This document shows positions 33,477 through 40,308 of a stretch of 40,308 nucleotides of DNA, piece after piece (within the stretch, counting starts at the first letter, position 1; the number at the start of each line of letters is the position of its first letter). The translations under genes were made by a program, and so were the position numbers. Source of the DNA: Bacteroidaceae bacterium (lineage in GTDB: Bacteria > Bacteroidota > Bacteroidia > Bacteroidales > Bacteroidaceae); the NCBI GenBank assembly GCA_017427185.1, contig JAFRTJ010000017.1, positions 1 through 40,308 on the forward strand, given 5' to 3'. A model generated the notes under the pieces. It ran no database searches, was not told the origin of the DNA, and was given only the letters and a program-made list of their open reading frames with translations.

Positions 33477-34649
33477 TTATACGGCAAATCCAATCCGTTT
33501 TATAGGTTTGGGAACATCAATGGCCTGAATGTCTGCATGGGTTAACATCTGTATTTGTTTGCTGTTTATCGACTGCTGATGTACGCAACGTTGGGCATGG
33601 GTAAGGTAAATACGATCGAGTTGGTTGGCGATGAATCGTGCATTGCCCCATGTGTCCGCATCTCGTGAGGCATAGGCATTCTCTATCATCTGTTTGTATT
33701 TCGCCCAGGCAGTACGAGTGAAATGATAGTTGTATTCTGCTACTCTGAGACGAGTGATTCTCAGCAATTCGTCGATGGTGAAATCCTGGAACTCAAAGAT
33801 GTTGGGAAACCTTGACTGAAGACCTTCGTTGATGCGCAACATCTCTATCATCGGCTCTTTGTAGCCGCATAGTATGATGGCGATGTCGCGTTGGCTTTCA
33901 TCCGCCAGTATTTCCATCAGCAATGGCAAGATCATTTTGCCTGGGTCGTTAGGGTTTTTTGTGTTGAGCAGGTAGGCCTCGTCAATCATCAGCACTCCTC
34001 CTCGTGCTTTGTCGATGACTTGGCGTACAGCTCGTTCTTCATCACCCCAAAGGGTTCCGATGAAGGTTCCTCGATTGCAGATGACTACATGTCCTTTGCT
34101 TAGAACGCCTGCTTCCTTCATCAGCGAACCGTAAATCTTGCAGACCGTAGTCTTTCCTGTTCCAGGACGACCATAGAAGATGCTGTGGAGGGAAATGTTA
34201 TGAAGCTTGCTGTTGGGATCAAGTGTACTCTTCATCCGATTGTAGTTGGTAAGCGCCACCAGCTCTTCAATCCTCCTTTTGATGTTCTGACATCCAATCA
34301 GATTGTTGAGTGCCTGACGTGGCTTCTTCATGGGAGGAATGATATCTACTCTGACAGTAATATTGTTGTTCTGCTCAATAATGTTATCGGGTAGTACTAC
34401 ATCATCGACATCAGCGTCTTCTTCATAGATTTCGTCTTCCTCATCTTCCTCTTCATTCTCCTGATCATTTTCAACTTCTGTGTTCTCTTCATCTTCTTTA
34501 GGATCTTCAGGGTGTTCTTCGCCATAGGGCTCTTGGATGAAATTGGCTAGCATTCGTTCGAACTCATTTTGGGCTTCTGAAAATAGAGGGTCTTTCTGCT
34601 TGCAGCATTTAGCATGTTCATTAAAATGATGTATCATAGAATTCTTCAT
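33477..34649 (-). CDS. CbbX/SpoVK-type AAA+ ATPase with acidic N-terminal region
   Basis: A 390-residue AAA+ ATPase of the CbxX/CfqX branch (also found in EccA and SpoVK), which remodel protein partners. Walker A is G160-RPGTGK-T167, Walker B is GVLMIDEAYLL (about 218-228), sensor-type segment ILCGYKEPM follows, and the family linker LNNLIGCQNIKRRIEELVALTNYNRM precedes. Residues 43-85 are almost solid Glu/Asp (EENEEEDEEDEIYEEDADVDD), an unusual acidic arm. No partner protein is adjacent. It is read from a 570-base leader that holds a good promoter, a boxA-like site, a tiny ORF, a 22-base array and inverted repeats. Confidence 0.9.
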   Translation of the reverse strand: MKNSMIHHFNEHAKCCKQKDPLFSEAQNEFERMLANFIQEPYGEEHPEDPKEDEENTEVENDQENEEEDEEDEIYEEDADVDDVVLPDNIIEQNNNITVRVDIIPPMKKPRQALNNLIGCQNIKRRIEELVALTNYNRMKSTLDPNSKLHNISLHSIFYGRPGTGKTTVCKIYGSLMKEAGVLSKGHVVICNRGTFIGTLWGDEERAVRQVIDKARGGVLMIDEAYLLNTKNPNDPGKMILPLLMEILADESQRDIAIILCGYKEPMIEMLRINEGLQSRFPNIFEFQDFTIDELLRITRLRVAEYNYHFTRTAWAKYKQMIENAYASRDADTWGNARFIANQLDRIYLTHAQRCVHQQSINSKQIQMLTHADIQAIDVPKPIKRIGFAV

Positions 34650-34670
34650 AATAAAATGGTGATTAAAAGT

Positions 34671-34780
34671 ACTCTACACTCTACACCAAGGGAACTTTAT
34701 GTACTCTGAGTCAGCGAGATATGTAGGTGTAGAGTTATCAGACACTCTACACCCATGTTTCTTGGTGTGGAGTGTAGAGT
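34671..34780. repeat. Nested inverted repeats built from an ACTCTACAC unit
   Basis: ACTCTACACTCTACACCAAG (34671-34690) and its near-complement at 34761-34780 match at 19 of 20 positions, 70 bases apart. Inside lies a perfect 10-bp hairpin: GGTGTAGAGT (34726-34735) with ACTCTACACC (34744-34753), loop of eight. All arms share the ACTCTACAC unit. It sits directly upstream of the AAA ATPase ATG. Confidence 0.85.
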
Positions 34781-34796
34781 AAAACCAGGAGAAACA

Positions 34797-34873
34797 CAAC
34801 ACGTTACATCGGGCGACACGACGTGTCGTGTGAGTCATAACGACGTGTCGTATAGAATGGCACAACTTTTACC
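34797..34873. repeat. 22-base-period array, locus 3 (three cores plus one decayed)
   Basis: Cores at 34797-34807 (CAACACGTTAC), 34819-34829 and 34841-34851 (both CGACGTGTCGT) start 22 bases apart, with a weak copy (CAACTTTTACC) at the next register, 34863. In the CGAC-GT-GTCG cores both arms changed together relative to CAAC-GT-GTTG, so the symmetry is kept. Same design as the arrays at 5.05 and 17.62 kb. Confidence 0.8.
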
Positions 34874-34914
34874 GTCTCTACGGAAAGTTTTTTGGGACTT
34901 TATTCGCGAAATAT

Positions 34915-35004
34915 TCATTGACTTCTTGGACTCTTCAAATAAGAGCGCAAGAGAATAGAGGCAATGCCAATGGCAATTGCCCACGTAACATTATAGAGGG
35001 TCAT
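34915..35004 (-). CDS. Possible 29-residue membrane peptide in the AAA ATPase leader
   Basis: A small open frame starting MTLYNVTWAIAIGIASILL and ending with a basic tail (RSYLKSPRSQ): one membrane-spanning stretch plus positive charge. It starts about 35 bases after a boxA-like site and is in the same direction as the promoter at 35216. The layout resembles small leader or toxin-like peptides, but there is no family match I can name and it may be chance. Confidence 0.3.
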   Translation of the reverse strand: MTLYNVTWAIAIGIASILLRSYLKSPRSQ

Positions 35005-35039
35005 TAAAGGAATCTCTATCACAAATATGAAAAAGGTAT

Positions 35040-35060
35040 CAATATGTCAAAGAGCGCACA
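35040..35060 (-). promoter_or_regulatory. boxA-like antitermination site
   Basis: The minus strand reads TGTGCGCTCTTTGACATATTG. GCTCTTTGACA is close to the bacterial boxA (GCTCTTTAACA) bound by NusB/S10. It lies about 155 bases downstream of the promoter at 35216-35247. No rRNA gene follows. Confidence 0.4.
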
Positions 35061-35215
35061 TTATGACACAGTCATGCAATCATCCATCAATTACATCGTG
35101 TTAACTCTGTATTGGGACTAATGCTCGAATTGTTCGTTTGCTGACCTGATGCTTAATGTGTTCGTTCATTTATTACCTTTAATAAGACTTTGTGATAGTT
35201 TTCGAATTGCGTGTG

Positions 35216-35247
35216 CAAAATTAGTGAAAAAGCCAGTAACCACCAAA
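35216..35247 (-). promoter_or_regulatory. Strong leftward promoter with no gene for 200 bases
   Basis: On the minus strand TTTG (35244-35247), exactly 20 bases, then TAATTTTG (35216-35223): a full Bacteroidetes promoter match. The TTTTTCACTAATTTTGCA context is almost the same as in the GT5-gene promoter at 16232. It would transcribe the structured leader toward the AAA ATPase. Confidence 0.75.
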
Positions 35248-35363
35248 TGTTTTCTCTTTTTTCTTTTGGGGGGCGATTATATTTCAGATTCCCTCATGGC
35301 AGAGATGGCCATCAGCATTACGAGGAATATATGTCCATCATGATAGGATTATGGACCGTCTGC

Positions 35364-35607
35364 TCATTTCATTGTCGCCCTGCGGTGCAAGGCCTCCAGA
35401 TAGTAATAGTCGGCATAGTTGATGGGAACGTCGATTTCATCGTGGGAAGGATAGTTGCCTGTGGAGTGGAGCAGGAGGAATCCTTGATTCTGCATGGGTT
35501 CGGACTGATAACTAGTCTCGAGTGCCTGCATGATCTGATCGGCAATGCGTTCTGCCTGACACTTCTGGTTGTGGCACTGAAGTGTCGAAATCGTAGAACG
35601 AAAACAT
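35364..35607 (-). pseudogene. Decayed GH88/GH105 unsaturated glucuronyl hydrolase, C-terminal remnant
   Basis: The minus strand frame ending at 35364 reads AERIADQIMQALETSYQ, then GFLLLHSTGNYPSHDEID, VPINYADYYYLEALHR. This is the C-terminal pattern of GH88/GH105 hydrolases (LLHSTG, EIDVPI-YADYY-LEAL), which cleave unsaturated uronic acids from pectin or glycosaminoglycan fragments. Just upstream, a different frame gives FSFYDFDTSVPQP, which resembles the preceding DFD segment of the same family. So a frameshift and loss of intervening sequence are apparent, and no N-terminal part or start remains. The 5' neighbour is the lipoprotein gene. Protein-level match is by eye. Confidence 0.75.
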
Positions 35608-35668
35608 GGGGCTATGAACGTGGAACACTAACACACCACGGGAAATACTCCCGATGGTCTTTATTAGA

Positions 35669-36598
35669 TTATTCCAGATTCTTTACTGGCCAACCATAAT
35701 CTTGATACATTGTTGCAGAGAGTCCTTGCTCTTTGACATACCTTGCCAATCCTTCGGCCCTCAACTTCTCACGTTTCTTCTCGTCGCTGTTGATGGATTG
35801 GAAGGCATCATACTTGTCTCCGAATATTTCTTTGGCTGTCAGCATGTACCTGGAGCCGTCCTCTACTTGGTCGAAACTGGTCACTTCCATGCCGTTCACA
35901 GTCTGAGTTACATGCATCAGTCCAGGATGGCTGCCGCCAGAAACGCATTTCAGCGTGTCGCCAACCAGGTTGTAGTTGAACACCCAGAAATCGCCCCATA
36001 TAAGGATGTCCTCTGCATTACGCTCGTCAACAGCCACGATGCTGTGAATGGGTACGCAGTGTTCGCCTTCGGCATAATGTTTTCCGAACTCTTCCACCAG
36101 ATATTGGTTGATGGTTGTGGAATAAGTGATTTCCTGCTCATTGATGAGCACAACTTCCCTGTTTTCGTATCTCTTGTCAAGGAGGACGATGGAAATGGGC
36201 CGGACACTGTATGCCAGCTTCTCGCCAGTAGTCACCTTGTAGGTATATAGCAGCGAATCGCCATTTTCCTCTACCTTCACGGGCTTGATTTCCGTAGCCA
36301 AGTCTGTCACAGGAAGGACGATTGCCAACACGAGTTGCTTAGTGAAGTCAATTTCTGTCGCCTTCCCATTTTCACCCATTGTTGTTGCCATACCGAAGAA
36401 TTTGCTGAACGCTTCTTCTGACGTAATCTTCGGACTTGCTGGCAATATGTCCGAATCGTTCTTGAAGAAGTAATTTTTTGCCTCAGTAAAATGCACCTCT
36501 TTACTTTTGTCGCCCTCAGATGCGGGAGCGGCTGCTTGCTTGTTTCCGCACGCTGCCAGTGCTGTCAGTACAGCGAAAGCGAATAATACTTTTTTCAT
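35669..36598 (-). CDS. Lipoprotein with a PrcB_C-like segment
   Basis: A 309-residue lipoprotein: signal and lipobox LTALAACGNK, then a Lys/Ala/Glu linker. Residues about 75-155 (FTKQLVLAIVLPVTDLATEIKPVKVEENGDSLLYTY, VRPISIVLLDKRYENREVVLI) resemble the small beta domain in PrcB-type proteins. The second half (DILIWGDFWVFNYNLVGDTLKCVSGGSHPGLMHV) looks like an NTF2-type cone domain. I do not know a function for the combination. A GGACAT-loop-ATGTCC hairpin near 36679-36697 lies upstream. Confidence 0.75.
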   Translation of the reverse strand: MKKVLFAFAVLTALAACGNKQAAAPASEGDKSKEVHFTEAKNYFFKNDSDILPASPKITSEEAFSKFFGMATTMGENGKATEIDFTKQLVLAIVLPVTDLATEIKPVKVEENGDSLLYTYKVTTGEKLAYSVRPISIVLLDKRYENREVVLINEQEITYSTTINQYLVEEFGKHYAEGEHCVPIHSIVAVDERNAEDILIWGDFWVFNYNLVGDTLKCVSGGSHPGLMHVTQTVNGMEVTSFDQVEDGSRYMLTAKEIFGDKYDAFQSINSDEKKREKLRAEGLARYVKEQGLSATMYQDYGWPVKNLE

Positions 36599-36678
36599 TG
36601 TTTCTTATCTGTTTAATTTATTGAGTCAGAATAAAACTCTCATTCCACACCGTCCGCTTGGCTTTGGAAACCAATGAT

Positions 36679-36697
36679 AGGACATCTTTGTAATGTC
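36679..36697. repeat. Short inverted repeat between lipoprotein and HD gene
   Basis: A six-base stem (GGACAT/ATGTCC) with loop CTTTGTA, 60-80 bases past the HD gene stop. It could end the HD transcript, but no T-run follows. Confidence 0.4.
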
Positions 36698-36756
36698 CCT
36701 CGTCTGCTATGTACCTAATGAAACTCATTTAGTCCATCGCTCTTTTGACTGATACC

Positions 36757-37344
36757 TCAACAAAGGGCTTCCATCTCACTTGCCACACGGGCCTCACAGT
36801 CCCTCATGGCATCGAGTGTCTTTTGCAGCACCTCGTCCAACGGCCATCCCAGCATTTCTGCTCCCTGTTCAATGACCTCACGAGAGCAGCCTGCGGCAAA
36901 GCCTTTTGACTTGTACTTCTTCTTGAGCGACTTCAGTTCCATGTCCTGAACGCTCTTCGAAGGGCGCATCAGGGCGGTAGCCCATATCAGCCCGGTAAGT
37001 TCATCGGTAGCGAAGAGTACCTTTTCCATCAGGTGCTCTGGCTTCACATCTACGGTTATGCCATAGCCGTGGCTACAGATGGCATGGATCATTTTTTCGC
37101 CAACGCCACCTTCACGCAACAGTTCTGGGGCTTTGATGCAATGCTCCTTGGGATATAGTTCAAAGTCGATGTCGTGCAATAGTCCGACCATTCCCCAGAA
37201 GTCCACTTCGTCTGCAAAGCCCAGCTGCTCGGCAAACCAGCGCATGACACCTTCTACCGTCAGTGCATGCTGCAAGTGAAACGGGTCTTTGTTATATTTT
37301 CTCAGCAGCTCCCAGGCTGCCTCCCTTGTTATTTTACTTTCCAT
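36757..37344 (-). CDS. HD-domain phosphohydrolase
   Basis: A 195-residue metal-dependent phosphohydrolase of the HD superfamily, with unknown (often nucleotide) substrate. The metal ligands are visible: H26 in PFHLQHAL, H57-D58 in GMVGLLHDIDFELYP, H in HAICSHGYG, and D in LFATDELTGLI. Length fits single-domain HD proteins. It lies 43 bases downstream of the SMP-30 gene on the same strand. Confidence 0.9.
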   Translation of the reverse strand: MESKITREAAWELLRKYNKDPFHLQHALTVEGVMRWFAEQLGFADEVDFWGMVGLLHDIDFELYPKEHCIKAPELLREGGVGEKMIHAICSHGYGITVDVKPEHLMEKVLFATDELTGLIWATALMRPSKSVQDMELKSLKKKYKSKGFAAGCSREVIEQGAEMLGWPLDEVLQKTLDAMRDCEARVASEMEALC

Positions 37345-37387
37345 TTTTTCTTTTTCAGTTTTTTGTTATCTTATCACTACTGAATCA

Positions 37388-38305
37388 TCACTTAACCCCG
37401 TGTACCAGCATCTTCAAGGTATAAACGGATTTTGATGCGGTGATAAACAGGATGTCACGATCTTTTCCGCCAAAACATACGTTGGCTGTCCAGTCCTCTG
37501 GAACTGGGAAATGGGCTATCTTCCGGCCATTCTTGTCAAATACAGTCACGCCGTCACCGGTCAGATAGATATCTCCCTGATCGTCGATCGTCATCCCGTC
37601 CGACCCCATGTCAGCAAACACCTGCCGATTCGAGAGCGAGCCGTCGGGCTGGATATCGTATCTCAGGATTCTTTTTTCCTTTGCCTCTGCGACATACAGA
37701 TGTTTTCCGTCGCGCGTTCCTATAAGACCATTGGGCTGGTTAAGCGTCGAGTCAAGCATGACGAGTTGCTTGCCTCCCGGAGCCAGATAATACAAGCCTT
37801 CAACAGGCTGTTGGCGCTCTGGGTTGCGTGTCCAGTAGTCTCTTTTAAAATAGGGGTCAGTCAGATAATAACCGCCATCCTTCGAGATCCATACATCGTT
37901 GGGACCGTTCAGCAACTTACCGCCGAAGTCGGTTACCAGTATCTTGGAATGACCTTCCATATCGAAAGACCAGAGTTGATTGTCCATATCTGCGCAGGCT
38001 ATCAGATTGCCTTGTGCATCGAAGTACATCCCGTTAGAGCGACCGCTCTGATCCGTGAACAGCGTTATCTTGCCCGATTCGCAGTCCCAACGGTAAATCC
38101 TGTTGTTGGGCTGGTCAGTAAAGAACACATCTCCCCTGGCATCTGCCGCGGGCCCTTCTGTAAAACTATACGAATTAGAGATTCTTACAGGGGTTTCCCC
38201 TTCTGCAACGATATCGTTCGACTGAGCCTGCGAACATGCACTCATCACACAAAGAAAAGTGCATGCCAGCATCAATAGTGAGTTTAGCAACTTTTGTTTC
38301 ATCAT
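37388..38305 (-). CDS. SMP-30/gluconolactonase-family lipoprotein
   Basis: A 305-residue exported six-bladed propeller, probably a lactonase. The signal and lipobox (CTFLCVMSACSQAQ) suit a lipoprotein. Metal-site segments of the family are visible: SFTEGPAADARGDVFFTD (Glu), NGPNDVWISKDG (Asn), LNQPNGLIGTRDG and SDGMTIDDQGDIYLTG (Asp). The frame begins at a GTG two codons earlier, but the ATG at 38305 gives a normal signal peptide. It precedes the HD gene in a leftward run. Confidence 0.9.
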   Translation of the reverse strand: MMKQKLLNSLLMLACTFLCVMSACSQAQSNDIVAEGETPVRISNSYSFTEGPAADARGDVFFTDQPNNRIYRWDCESGKITLFTDQSGRSNGMYFDAQGNLIACADMDNQLWSFDMEGHSKILVTDFGGKLLNGPNDVWISKDGGYYLTDPYFKRDYWTRNPERQQPVEGLYYLAPGGKQLVMLDSTLNQPNGLIGTRDGKHLYVAEAKEKRILRYDIQPDGSLSNRQVFADMGSDGMTIDDQGDIYLTGDGVTVFDKNGRKIAHFPVPEDWTANVCFGGKDRDILFITASKSVYTLKMLVHGVK

Positions 38306-38316
38306 TGGCACATTCT

Positions 38317-38829
38317 TTATAAGTATGTTACGGTTTCCTCAATCGGTTTGCGGCTGTTGTGATTGGCCAGTGGCCCTGCGCCTTCTGCCGGATAGCCGAG
38401 GGCAAGACAGGTCAGAATCTCTTCGTTATCTGGCAGCTGGAATGCTTCGGCCATCTTGTCGGGATCGAAGAAGTTCACCCAACAGCTGTCCACACCCACA
38501 CTCTTCGCACAGAGCATCATGTGGGTGGTAACGATGGTGGCATCCTCAATGCCAGAGTCGTACTTCTGGCCAGGATAAGTAAACACGTTGTTCCTATCGA
38601 AGGCCACGATGAGCATGGTCGGCGCACCATATCGGCATGGTGTGAGTGCATCGACTTTGGACAGTCCTTCTGCCGATTGCACCACGTAAACATGCTGTTC
38701 CTGAAGGTTCTTTGCCGTCGGAGCCAAGCGTCCTGCCTCCAGGATACTGTCTAGCTGTTCCTTACTGATCTGACGCGAGTCAAACTTCTTGCAGGAGTAT
38801 CTGTTTTTTGCTAATTCCAAGAAATTCAT
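38317..38829 (-). CDS. Nitroreductase family FMN protein
   Basis: A 170-residue FMN-dependent NAD(P)H oxidoreductase of broad type. The family start FLELAKNRYSCKKFDSRQISKEQLDSILEAGRLAPTAKNLQ carries the FMN-phosphate contacts (R-S-K). IEDATIVTTHMMLCAKSVGVDSCWVNFF and ALGYPAEGA complete the fold. It lies 11 bases upstream of the SMP-30 start and shares its direction. Substrate unknown. Confidence 0.94.
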   Translation of the reverse strand: MNFLELAKNRYSCKKFDSRQISKEQLDSILEAGRLAPTAKNLQEQHVYVVQSAEGLSKVDALTPCRYGAPTMLIVAFDRNNVFTYPGQKYDSGIEDATIVTTHMMLCAKSVGVDSCWVNFFDPDKMAEAFQLPDNEEILTCLALGYPAEGAGPLANHNSRKPIEETVTYL

Positions 38830-38862
38830 AATTGTGTTGATTTGGAAATTTGTTTTGTGATA

Positions 38863-39228
38863 TCATATAATTGTATAACCCGCCTGTTCCAGCACCTCAA
38901 TAGCTTTGGTGAAATCACTCTCCTTGGTCAGTATGTAGTCGGTGTTGAACGTCGAGATGGCAAAGATGCCTATGGAATTATCTGCAAGACAAGTTGAGAT
39001 TCTGGAGAGTATTCCGATAAGTGAGAAGTCAAGCACTCCATCGATTCGGAAAGCCTTCCACCCGTCGTTGTGCTCCGTCGTGTTGTCAGGTACGAGAGCC
39101 GTAGGACACACAAGAGACAGCTCTTCATCCGTATGTCCTGCAAACACGAACTCTTCATTGAGGTCAACCTGCGAATAGTCCTCAACCTTACAGACGGAAA
39201 ACTCAATGTCAATAACCTTCAGGTTCAT
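38863..39228 (-). CDS. ACT-domain protein
   Basis: A 121-residue ACT_7-like small-molecule-binding protein. The C-terminal half has the ACT pattern (DFSLIGILSRISTCLADNSIGIFAISTFNTDYILTKESDFTKAIEVLEQAGY), as in the regulatory domain of aspartate kinases. The N-terminal half (VCKVEDYSQVDLNEEFVFAGHTDEELSLVC) is typical of stand-alone members. Ligand unknown. Confidence 0.9.
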   Translation of the reverse strand: MNLKVIDIEFSVCKVEDYSQVDLNEEFVFAGHTDEELSLVCPTALVPDNTTEHNDGWKAFRIDGVLDFSLIGILSRISTCLADNSIGIFAISTFNTDYILTKESDFTKAIEVLEQAGYTII

Positions 39229-39261
39229 TGTACTATAATCTTATTGACATGTACTTGTCCT

Positions 39262-39558
39262 TTATTTGCCGACTCTCTCGCCGTGGGCATAGACCACGTT
39301 CATCCGTTCAATGGTGATCTTCTCCCATACATGTTCCGTCACGTATATCTCATTGGCGAGGTATTTGTCAAGCTCTTCGCGGTTCTGAAACTCCATAATA
39401 AGTACTGAACCTTTCAGATTACCGGCATCATCGAGCATACCTCCTGCTGCAATGAGATGCTTCTTCAGCCGTTCCATGCCTTCCATGTGGCGGGGGCGCA
39501 CCTCCATCCGCTTATCGAGCATTCCACTTCCATCGTAAGCTGTTATTACAAATTGCAT
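39262..39558 (-). CDS. YCII-related protein
   Basis: A 98-residue YciI-like dimeric alpha/beta protein. QFVITAYDGSGMLDKRMEVRPRHMEGMERLKKHL holds the conserved Asp/His pair region, and AGGMLDDAGNLKGSVLIMEFQNREELDKYLANE matches the rest. Relatives include possible dehydrochlorinase-like enzymes. It heads the leftward run ACT, nitroreductase, SMP-30, HD. Confidence 0.93.
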   Translation of the reverse strand: MQFVITAYDGSGMLDKRMEVRPRHMEGMERLKKHLIAAGGMLDDAGNLKGSVLIMEFQNREELDKYLANEIYVTEHVWEKITIERMNVVYAHGERVGK

Positions 39559-39993
39559 AATGGTTTATTTTTTATACTTATAAATTCTATATCATTCTAT
39601 AACAGGTGAAAGTTTCGTCTTCAATCTTACAATCAAAACCTGCTTTCTTAAGTCTCTATTTCCAGGACGACCTGTATACCGATGCCTCGATGGCGGTATT
39701 CGGGCAATGCAACGATACATCCCAGCATCATGCCATCGCCACATCTTTCCTAAAGCCGACTGACGTTGCAAATGTACAAATAATATCTTATATCATACAC
39801 ATATTTTCTCAATTACTTAAGTTTCTGAAGTAGTTAAGTAGTTAAGCCGTTACCGTTTACCAGTTATCGTCATCGTCATCGTCATCGTCGTAAACTATTG
39901 GCTTAACTACTGTCCGCAGGACGAGCGAAGCGATAACTACTTAACTACTACTCCGCCTGCGCCTGAGCACCTACTGGAGCGCAAGAAATGAGT
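39559..39993. other. 435-base intergenic region with promoter and repeats
   Basis: It contains a minus-strand TACATTTG box (about 39768-39776) that may serve the YCII-led run, a (ATCGTC)4-like hexamer microsatellite at 39866-39891, and the inverted repeat listed separately. No RNA gene is recognisable. Confidence 0.6.
39828..39948. repeat. 16-bp perfect inverted repeat around a hexamer microsatellite
   Basis: AGTAGTTAAGTAGTTA (39828-39843) and TAACTACTTAACTACT (39933-39948) are exact complements. Each arm is two copies of an eight-base AGTAGTTA-like unit, and a partial CTTAACTACT copy lies at 39901. The enclosed 89 bases include the ATCGTC repeat. Confidence 0.85.
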
Positions 39994-40308
39994 TTAGGGT
40001 TCCTCTGGTTCCTCAGGCTGCAGAGTCTCCTGGCGCTTGGCTTCAGCTACTGCATCCTCCTGTGCCTTGCGGCTGGGGACGAGATTGAAGACGGCGTCCT
40101 CGCGAAGGTTCTGGAACATCTTGCCGCGATCCCAGTTGACATTCACCTTCTTGATGTTCTCAGCGGTGAACAGGGCAGCGGTGTTGGCGCCCTTGGTGCT
40201 CAGCGACACTCCGAAGCTTCCCAGCTCGCCCAGCTGGATCTTCTTGCCCTCGAGCAGAAGCTCGCGCATGCAGTCCACCATCTTGATCAGCACCCCCTGA
40301 ATCACGTC
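39994..40308 (-). CDS. HU-like DNA-binding protein, N-terminus cut by window edge
   Basis: The visible 104 residues (in frame to the window edge) match the Bacteroidetes HU-like (HU-HIG type) fold: KMVDCMRELLLEGKKIQLGELGSFGVSLSTKGANTAALFTAENIKKVNVNWDRG. These proteins bend DNA and shape the nucleoid. The tail (AEAKRQETLQPEEPEEP) is acidic and probably disordered. The true start lies beyond 40308; the GTG near the edge is not the start. Confidence 0.9.
   Translation of the reverse strand, partial: DVIQGVLIKMVDCMRELLLEGKKIQLGELGSFGVSLSTKGANTAALFTAENIKKVNVNWDRGKMFQNLREDAVFNLVPSRKAQEDAVAEAKRQETLQPEEPEEP

Noticed and set aside
34674..34865. 63-residue minus-strand ORF
   Set aside because: It covers the inverted repeats and the 22-base array, and its translation is low-complexity shadow of those repeats.
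35211..35699. 162-residue plus-strand ORF
   Set aside because: No family resemblance; it is the complement of the GH88/GH105 remnant and the end of the lipoprotein gene.
1..40308. tRNA, rRNA or tmRNA genes
   Set aside because: I looked through the intergenic stretches and saw no cloverleaf or rRNA segments; the boxA-like site at 35040 is not followed by rRNA.

Overview
The window looks like a chromosome segment of a Bacteroidales bacterium, most probably Prevotella/Segatella or a close relative. The reasons are promoters of the Bacteroidetes type (TAnnTTTG, several with TTTG or TTG about 20 bases upstream), the near absence of Shine-Dalgarno sequences, and lineage-typical families (DUF4270 lipoprotein, GH106 rhamnosidase, stand-alone starch-synthase GT5 domain, HU-like protein with an acidic tail). 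The species assignment is inference.

Layout. 1-5.7 kb, leftward: a cut-off transposase N-terminus at the edge, a secreted GH106 alpha-L-rhamnosidase, a secreted serine hydrolase of the class C beta-lactamase fold, and mscL. 5.9-8.8 kb: gapA, miaA and a leftward Crp/Fnr regulator. 9.0-16.2 kb: a glycogen/starch block with debranching enzyme, GT4 glycosyltransferase and GH57 amylase rightward, facing a leftward starch-synthase GT5 domain and a DUF4270 lipoprotein. 16.4-17.6 kb: panC-panD. 17.8-23.2 kb: a Dabb protein, hisG, hisD, hisC, bifunctional hisB and recR, probably one transcription unit, followed by a small membrane protein, a GT2 glycosyltransferase and a GNAT enzyme.

25.2-39.6 kb is an accessory stretch of small enzymes. 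It holds a CDP-alcohol phosphatidyltransferase, DUF3795, a class A beta-lactamase, a GNAT-zinc ribbon fusion, an SMR transporter, a Nim-like flavoprotein, a YqiA-like hydrolase, a PheC-like binding protein, a CAT-fold acetyltransferase, an MBL hydrolase, a MmcQ/YjbR protein, a GNAT, a CbbX-type AAA ATPase, a decayed GH88/GH105 gene, a lipoprotein, an HD hydrolase, an SMP-30 protein, a nitroreductase, an ACT protein and a YCII protein. An HU-like gene is cut by the right edge.

Two repeat systems stand out. (1) A roughly 75-base element occurs four times (27.0-33.0 kb), always inside a coding sequence, always in the same reading frame, and encodes a recognisable peptide of about 25 residues (consensus near MEQREHNQ-C-N--ES-Q-ST). 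In two hosts it splits a conserved domain. It behaves like a selfish mini-element that inserts in frame, comparable in concept to Rickettsia palindromic elements. (2) Three intergenic arrays (5.05, 17.62 and 34.80 kb) repeat an 11-base core (CAACGTGTTGA and relatives) at an exact 22-base period with unrelated 11-base spacers. They could be ladders of protein-binding sites on one helix face or, if transcribed, mutually pairing RNA hairpins. The third array sits in an unusually long, structured leader upstream of the AAA ATPase gene.
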